The position numbers and the translations under genes were made by a program. The notes under the pieces were generated by a model. The model searched no databases and was not told where the DNA came from. It saw only the letters and a program-made list of their open reading frames with translations. DNA of 64,000 nt from NCBI GenBank assembly GCA_033060915.1, contig CM065393.1:1782501-1846500 (forward strand). Direction: 5' to 3'. Origin of the DNA: Euryodendron excelsum. Lineage: Eukaryota > Streptophyta > Magnoliopsida > Ericales > Pentaphylacaceae. Position 1 is the stretch's first letter. Every line of letters starts with the position of its first letter. Below are positions 61,713 through 64,000 of the stretch, piece by piece.

Positions 61713-62419
61713 TTCCCCCCCTAAAATTTAAAATTTTCTTACCTTATACCTCCAAATTTTCAAAAGTTTTTTACCTTGGCCCCCCCTTCAACAAAAGTCG
61801 TGGGTCCGCCCTTGCTTACTGTTGCTACCTTTTTGGTTTCTTGCAAGCACTCTCATAGGCTTTCCAATTATTTTCAATATCCTCATTCTTGCTGAATATA
61901 TGTGAACATCCTCCTTCATGCCAAACCCATCAGTTAATAAATCATTTCCAGTGATCTACACTGAAACCACCATTGTCAGTATTGTTGTGAAGTGTTTTGA
62001 GAACATACTTAAAGCACTTCTGTGAAATAAGTAAACCCATTTGCAGACACCATGTAGAACCTAAACACCATCACTTGTGTTCACTGAGTGTAATTAAATA
62101 AAAAGGCAGCTTAACAAATGTATAAGGTCTTTACAAAAATTGACAAGCAGCTAAACATATATTTAAGGTCTTTTATTTTTATTTTTATTTTTATAGGTAT
62201 AGATATGTATAGGATCTTAGCTTTGGTAGAGATGAAAACCATCATTACCAACCTTTGCACATTGGTTGCGAGCTTGATTCCAATCTATTTCATGATAAGA
62301 GACAGTAAAGAGCTCCTTTCTCAAAGCCAGAATAGTTGGTGTGATTGGACCAACAAACCTCTTCCCATATAAGTACGACATAGGCAAGTAAACCATCCGA
62401 CAGTGACACCACATCCTTC
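28643..62419 (-). CDS. CAS1: Cycloartenol synthase (oxidosqualene cyclase), last 13 coding exons; 5' end outside window
   Basis: The enzyme cyclises 2,3-oxidosqualene to cycloartenol, the first committed step of plant sterol synthesis, at the ER membrane. Thirteen exons on the minus strand have GT-AG junctions and matching phases and give 505 residues ending RCRVLHAQ. The start, about 250 residues, lies beyond 64000. Diagnostic residues are present: the catalytic DCTAE motif (exon 58491-58613), and the cycloartenol-specific Tyr in GYNGSQLWD and His/Ile in ADHGWPISD. These correspond to Arabidopsis Tyr410, His477 and Ile481; lanosterol synthase and amyrin synthases differ there. QW-type repeats are visible ([31 protein letters not shown]). 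No stop or frameshift was seen, so the gene looks functional. Introns are unusually large (11.8, 6.5, 4.9 and 4.1 kb among them) and are filled with transposons. Confidence 0.95.
30576..32107. mobile_element. DNA element with CTAGGAAGCAC-type ends (copy 1)
   Basis: It lies in the last cycloartenol synthase intron. The left end reads CTAGGAAGCACAAAC and the right end, on the minus strand, CTAAGAAACATGG. Inside, the phrases ACCCGTGTTAGACACTG, TATTTTGTAAATAAGA and a microsatellite followed by CCCTAGTCCGTTGAAT match the second copy at 36415-36690. No transposase frame; target duplication not resolved. Superfamily uncertain (hAT or Mutator). Confidence 0.55.
30874..30973. repeat. (GT)n(GA)n compound microsatellite
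   Basis: GT dinucleotides with a few TC/GC interruptions pass into GA dinucleotides. The His/Thr-repeat frames on the minus strand are artefacts of this run. Confidence 0.95.
32811..32894 (-). CDS. CAS1: Cycloartenol synthase exon ([19 protein letters not shown] region)
   Basis: 28 codons between acceptor GGTGCAG and donor GTAATT; contains [10 protein letters not shown]. Flanked by a 4.1-kb and an 11.8-kb intron. Confidence 0.95.
34990..35280 (+). mobile_element. Small LINE ORF2 fragment
   Basis: Two frames together show [20 protein letters not shown] and then [19 protein letters not shown] shifted by one frame. This is the pre-zf-RVT region of plant L1 LINEs. No ends are visible, only about 300 bp survive. 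Confidence 0.6.
37128..37600 (+). repeat. Copia 5' LTR
   Basis: Starts TGTTGCATGTGAAG and ends CTCCCCAAGA. It contains the promoter-like TATAAAAGGAAGGGAG at about 37299-37314. Matches the 3' LTR throughout, with many transitions and a few indels. Confidence 0.92.
37603..37614 (+). other. Copia primer-binding site
   Basis: TGGTATCAGAGC, complementary to the initiator Met-tRNA 3' end, two bases after the 5' LTR. Confidence 0.9.
37782..43340 (+). pseudogene. Copia gag-pol relic
   Basis: Gag (37782-38300) includes [20 protein letters not shown]. The zinc knuckle near 38550-38590 has its usual Trp codon as TGA. Protease motif [12 protein letters not shown] near 38700. Integrase: WHRRPGHMS (about 39090), [17 protein letters not shown] (about 39322) and [16 protein letters not shown] (about 39560), broken by the 1.6-kb insertion. 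RT has [20 protein letters not shown]. Its catalytic YVDD reads YVND, with AAT at 42397-42399. The RNase H region has [11 protein letters not shown] at about 43121. Many stops and shifts are present. An intact copy would encode its own replication and integration proteins. Confidence 0.9.
39636..41271. mobile_element. Non-autonomous 1.6-kb MULE inside the Copia integrase
   Basis: The element 39645-41262 has terminal inverted repeats GGGCAAATTACATCAACCTC on the left and the reverse complement of GGTTGGTGTAATTTGCCC on the right. It is flanked by a perfect 9-bp duplication ATAATTTTG at 39636-39644 and 41263-41271. A 9-bp duplication is the Mutator hallmark. No transposase. Integrase coding resumes in register after its removal. 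The interior is GC- and CT-rich near 39900-40100 and could be captured host DNA, but I recognise no gene. Confidence 0.93.
43397..43407 (+). other. Copia polypurine tract
   Basis: AAGTGGGGGAT directly before the 3' LTR, the usual plus-strand primer of Copia elements. Confidence 0.8.
43408..43856 (+). repeat. Copia 3' LTR
   Basis: Begins TATTGTGTGCGGAG (TG changed to TA) and ends CTCCCCGACA. Divergence from the 5' LTR indicates an old insertion. Confidence 0.9.
44702..44782 (-). CDS. CAS1: Cycloartenol synthase exon ([19 protein letters not shown] region)
   Basis: 27 codons ending LALIDAGQ, acceptor GTGCAG, donor GTACAT. Confidence 0.95.
45750..46990 (-). mobile_element. Degenerate LINE ORF2 fragment
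   Basis: On the minus strand, reading across several stops and shifts, it shows [15 protein letters not shown] and a zf-RVT-like block with [10 protein letters not shown] and [19 protein letters not shown]-terminal [11 protein letters not shown] follows. This is the 3' part of an L1-type ORF2. It lies in the intron between the exons at 44702 and 49699, in the same orientation as the host gene. Confidence 0.7.
49699..49876 (-). CDS. CAS1: Cycloartenol synthase exon ([19 protein letters not shown] region)
   Basis: 178 bp beginning with the third base of the split Trp codon. Contains [13 protein letters not shown], a QW-like repeat. Confidence 0.96.
50118..50261 (-). CDS. CAS1: Cycloartenol synthase exon ([19 protein letters not shown] region)
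   Basis: 144 bp, ends inside the Trp codon of DGSW. The donor reads GTTTGT, weaker than the other donors of this gene. Confidence 0.95.
50352..50398 (-). CDS. CAS1: Cycloartenol synthase exon ([16 protein letters not shown])
   Basis: A 47-bp micro-exon with acceptor TTTCAG and donor GTAAGA; it ends after two bases of the Pro codon. Confidence 0.94.
51703..51759 (-). CDS. CAS1: Cycloartenol synthase exon ([19 protein letters not shown])
   Basis: 57 bp, with acceptor GTGCAG and donor GTAACC. Preceded in the gene by a 6.5-kb intron holding a solo-LTR-like insertion. Confidence 0.96.
53770..53978 (-). mobile_element. Possible TRIM/LTR remnant
   Basis: The plus strand has TGTTAAATTGTTGACC and AAAAGCTTAAACTTTTAG. 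The minus strand has TGCTATCAGAAC, close to a Met-tRNA primer site. Related phrases recur at 57700-57965. This looks like pieces of a small LTR element into which MITE copy B inserted. Ends were not resolved. Confidence 0.35.
54193..57651. mobile_element. Solo-LTR-like insertion with a nested MITE
   Basis: Begins TGTCACGCCTC, a common start of large plant LTRs, and ends GGGTTTTATA. It is flanked by ATTTC (54188-54192) and GTTTC (57652-57656), a 5-bp target duplication with one mismatch; the intact MITE has GTTTC once at this place. No gag or pol coding was found in its 3.4 kb, so a solo LTR (about 3.1 kb without the nested MITE) is the best reading. The terminal CA would have become TA. Confidence 0.65.
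55392..55753. mobile_element. Intact MITE copy C (about 360 bp)
   Basis: The left end GAGGAACAAAATTTCC and right end GAAATTTTGTTCCTTG are inverted repeats. Both arms contain ACGTTTC/GAAACG-rich sequence. The flanks share TCAAGACCGT and TGAAAACCGT, a possible duplication with two mismatches. It serves as the reference for the split copies A and B. Confidence 0.8.
57690..57965 (-). mobile_element. Possible TRIM/LTR remnant, second part
   Basis: Contains AAAAGCTTAAGCTATTAGG and, at 57902-57950, TGTTAAATTTTTGACC followed by AAAAGCTTAAGTTGTTAG, repeating the motifs at 53770-53830. The minus strand shows AACATGGTATTAAAAC, a decayed primer-site-like sequence. Confidence 0.35.
58316..58414 (-). CDS. 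CAS1: Cycloartenol synthase exon ([20 protein letters not shown] region)
   Basis: 33 codons ending NVILSLQ, acceptor TTTCAG, donor GTAACT. Confidence 0.96.
58491..58613 (-). CDS. CAS1: Cycloartenol synthase exon with catalytic DCTAE motif
   Basis: 41 codons, [20 protein letters not shown] through [16 protein letters not shown]. The Asp of DCTAE protonates the oxidosqualene epoxide. The His and Ile just before it are those that favour cycloartenol over lanosterol. Confidence 0.97.
58731..58853 (-). CDS. CAS1: Cycloartenol synthase exon ([18 protein letters not shown] region)
   Basis: 41 codons. The Tyr of GYNGSQ matches Arabidopsis Tyr410, a cycloartenol-specific residue. Confidence 0.97.
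58920..59420. repeat. Degenerate tandem repeat, period about 210 bp
   Basis: CTACACTTTGTCTTTGGTT recurs at about 59061 and 59271. TGCGACA(C/T)GTG-type phrases recur at about 59130 and 59356. A third partial echo (GTGGTTATGACAAGTGG) is at about 58950. AT microsatellites separate the units. All within an intron. Confidence 0.6.
59933..60046 (-). CDS. CAS1: Cycloartenol synthase exon ([19 protein letters not shown] region)
   Basis: 38 codons ending LAEDGMKMQ, acceptor CTCAG, donor GTCTTG. Confidence 0.96.
60679..60867 (-). CDS. CAS1: Cycloartenol synthase exon ([20 protein letters not shown] region)
   Basis: 63 codons ending [10 protein letters not shown], acceptor TTGCAG, donor GTATGC. Confidence 0.97.
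61544..61822. mobile_element. 263-bp hAT-type MITE with a poly-C core
   Basis: The element 61552-61814 has ends CATGGGCAGACC and, on the minus strand, CAAGGGCGGACC. It is flanked by a perfect 8-bp duplication CTTACTGT at 61544-61551 and 61815-61822. Eight bases is the hAT signature. Its middle holds a C homopolymer of about 50 bp (61662-61711) broken by single bases. Confidence 0.88.
62253..62419 (-). CDS. CAS1: Cycloartenol synthase exon ([20 protein letters not shown] region), first visible
   Basis: 167 bp starting after the first base of a Gly codon and ending NQARNQCAK, donor GTTGGT. Exons encoding the preceding residues are not found between 62420 and 64000. Confidence 0.96.
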
Positions 62420-63379
62420 CTGCATAATTCGGGGAAAAAGGTTTCCTTAGACAGGACATTAGGTAGGCTGTCCATGATATTTTAAATAGCATGAACACAT
62501 CAACATCACCAAGAACTTTCCTAGGCAACCAACATCATTAAAAACTTCACATGCATATGAGAATTATATTTGTTGAGAACACGGCATTCATTAGTTAATG
62601 TTCTCCTCAGTATGTATTGCTACTAATATTCAAGAAAAATGAAAATAAGGGGCAGCTTAAGTAGTTATAGAAAAAGCAATATCATATGACGAGAATGTAG
62701 CAGGGAAGGACTCGGAACAAAAGTTTCAGATATATTAATTAGAGAACAAAGATTTGCCAGCCTGATTAGCTCAATTATCATATTAATTCCCTTGGGGGAA
62801 AAAAAAGCGTTAGTTCTCTGAAAAAACAAACTGTCGTGGGCTTTACAACATGAGTCAACCATAGGTATCACTCCACTAATGTATACTCTATAGTCAGATG
62901 AATTTCAATTCAAAACCATTAACGTTTCCCAGATCCAAAATTTTCAGTTCTGAACCTGAATCTGCACTATACATCAAACTAATATCGCCATCTATCATAT
63001 CATACATACATAGATATTACATTTTAATAACCCCCTACCCCAGGACTTTAGTCCTCCAATGTACCCAAAAAAGAAAACAAATACAACTATCACAAGAAGT
63101 GCCAAAAGAGGACACAATGTGTGTACTTGTGGAGTGTACAGGAGCTACAGAAAAACTAAGCTCCTCCAAAGAATTTAACTTTCCAAGAAAATCTACAAGA
63201 AAAATGTAGAGAGCCAGGAAATTTTCTTATGATCCAAAATGACAAGCTTTCATTATTGTCACCTTTAGCCTATAAATCGGCATCTCTACATACTCAAAGT
63301 TTGCCTATTGCTCCCCCTCCAATTATAACGCATGAGACAAAACAGCAGTACCATCCAAGTTTGCTGATTCTTTTTTGAA

Positions 63380-64000
63380 CACATCCATGCCAACAACCAT
63401 TAACTCAAGATTCCAGAACAGTCGCAGGCATCACCAAGGGACAACAAACCTAGTGAAGAACAATCTCCAATGGTCTCTAGCAACCTTGAAATGCAGCAAG
63501 ATATGGTTGACTGTCTCCTACTCCTTATACATGCAACAATAACTGGGAACCATTTTTCCCCTTTTTCCACATCACCAATAGTCAAAATGGCCTCCAAAAC
63601 ATACAAAACAAAGAAAAAAAAATCTTCAAAAGCATTTTACAATGCCAAATTCTCTTCCAAGGGAAGTGGAGCCTGCCTCCACACAAAGCACTCTATATAA
63701 GAGCAAACAGTGAACTTCCACTGCTGTAGGTAGCCTACCACAATTTCCATCGCTCTAAGTGATTTGTCATGAACAGAGACACCACAAAGCCTCTGGAAGA
63801 ACCTGTTCAGGGACTCCATGGACCCCAACTGCCAATTCTGTACTAAGTCACTGACAAGGGAAACTGAGGCTCCAAAGCCACTCCCACATCACAAGACCTA
63901 ATACAAGCAATTCAACCACTTGTTTAACAGCAGTGCTATACAAATTGGGAGAAACAACTTGCAATGAAGCATACCCACGCGAGAGATTACTGTAGACCCT
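63380..64000 (-). mobile_element. LINE ORF2 3' fragment (zf-RVT region)
   Basis: The minus strand shows GSMESLNRFFQRLCGVSVHD. After stops, a zinc-binding-like block reads CCMYKE, ETVNHILLHFKVARDHWRLF and FTRFVVPW, typical of plant L1 zf-RVT. It lies upstream of the first visible cycloartenol synthase exon, so most likely in another long intron. It runs off the right edge. Confidence 0.7.

Noticed and set aside
61631..61858. Proline-run protein
   Set aside because: Translation of the poly-C core of a MITE.
28643..62419. Beta-amyrin or lupeol synthase, or two separate cyclase genes
   Set aside because: GYNGSQLWD and ADHGWPISD are those of cycloartenol synthase, and all exons join once in order and phase.

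Overview
The window is nuclear DNA of a flowering plant, most likely a woody eudicot. It is AT-rich, uses GT-AG introns, carries many dinucleotide microsatellites, and is packed with plant-specific transposable elements. One large host gene, cycloartenol synthase, lies on the minus strand and its 5' end is outside the window. A second small host-type gene encodes a heavy-metal-associated (HMA) protein with a C-terminal prenylation box. I cannot name the species.

Layout. (1) 1-7028, minus strand: a decayed endogenous pararetrovirus, florendovirus-like in organisation. It has capsid/zinc knuckle, protease, RT/RNase H, an overlapping second ORF, an intergenic region with a Met-tRNA primer-binding site, then the start of a movement protein that runs off the left edge. 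Movement-protein coding downstream of ORF2 implies head-to-tail or permuted copies. (2) 7029-7744: unassigned. (3) 7745-10070: a 5'-truncated LINE with an A-rich 3' end. (4) 10116-10748: the HMA/CaaX gene, minus strand. (5) 12350-25024: a 12.7 kb Mutator-like element (MULE) with roughly 300 bp terminal inverted repeats. It carries a broken MURA-type transposase, three small charged or helical genes of unknown function, a broken plant mobile domain (PMD) gene, and an eight-copy array of a 178-179 bp unit. (6) 25025-28642: apparently gene-free sequence with microsatellites. (7) 28643-62419 and beyond: the last 13 coding exons of cycloartenol synthase. All splice junctions are phase-consistent and the 505-residue reading frame is open.

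The cycloartenol synthase introns are very large and hold nested elements. One intron (32895-44701) holds a four-level nest: a 1.6 kb MULE with a perfect 9-bp target duplication lies in a Copia retrotransposon, which lies in a CTAGGAAGCAC-ended DNA element, which lies in a MITE. Another intron (51760-58315) holds a MITE split by a 3.4 kb solo-LTR-like insertion that itself contains an intact copy of the same MITE family.

The most unusual unit is the 12.7 kb MULE. Its cargo is grouped around shared regulatory DNA: two divergent small genes have facing TATA boxes on either side of five CACGTG G-boxes. Its terminal repeats are arrays of short inverted CGTCA/TGACG motifs. The transposase and PMD frames carry many stops and shifts, so this copy looks inactive, but its architecture is clear.
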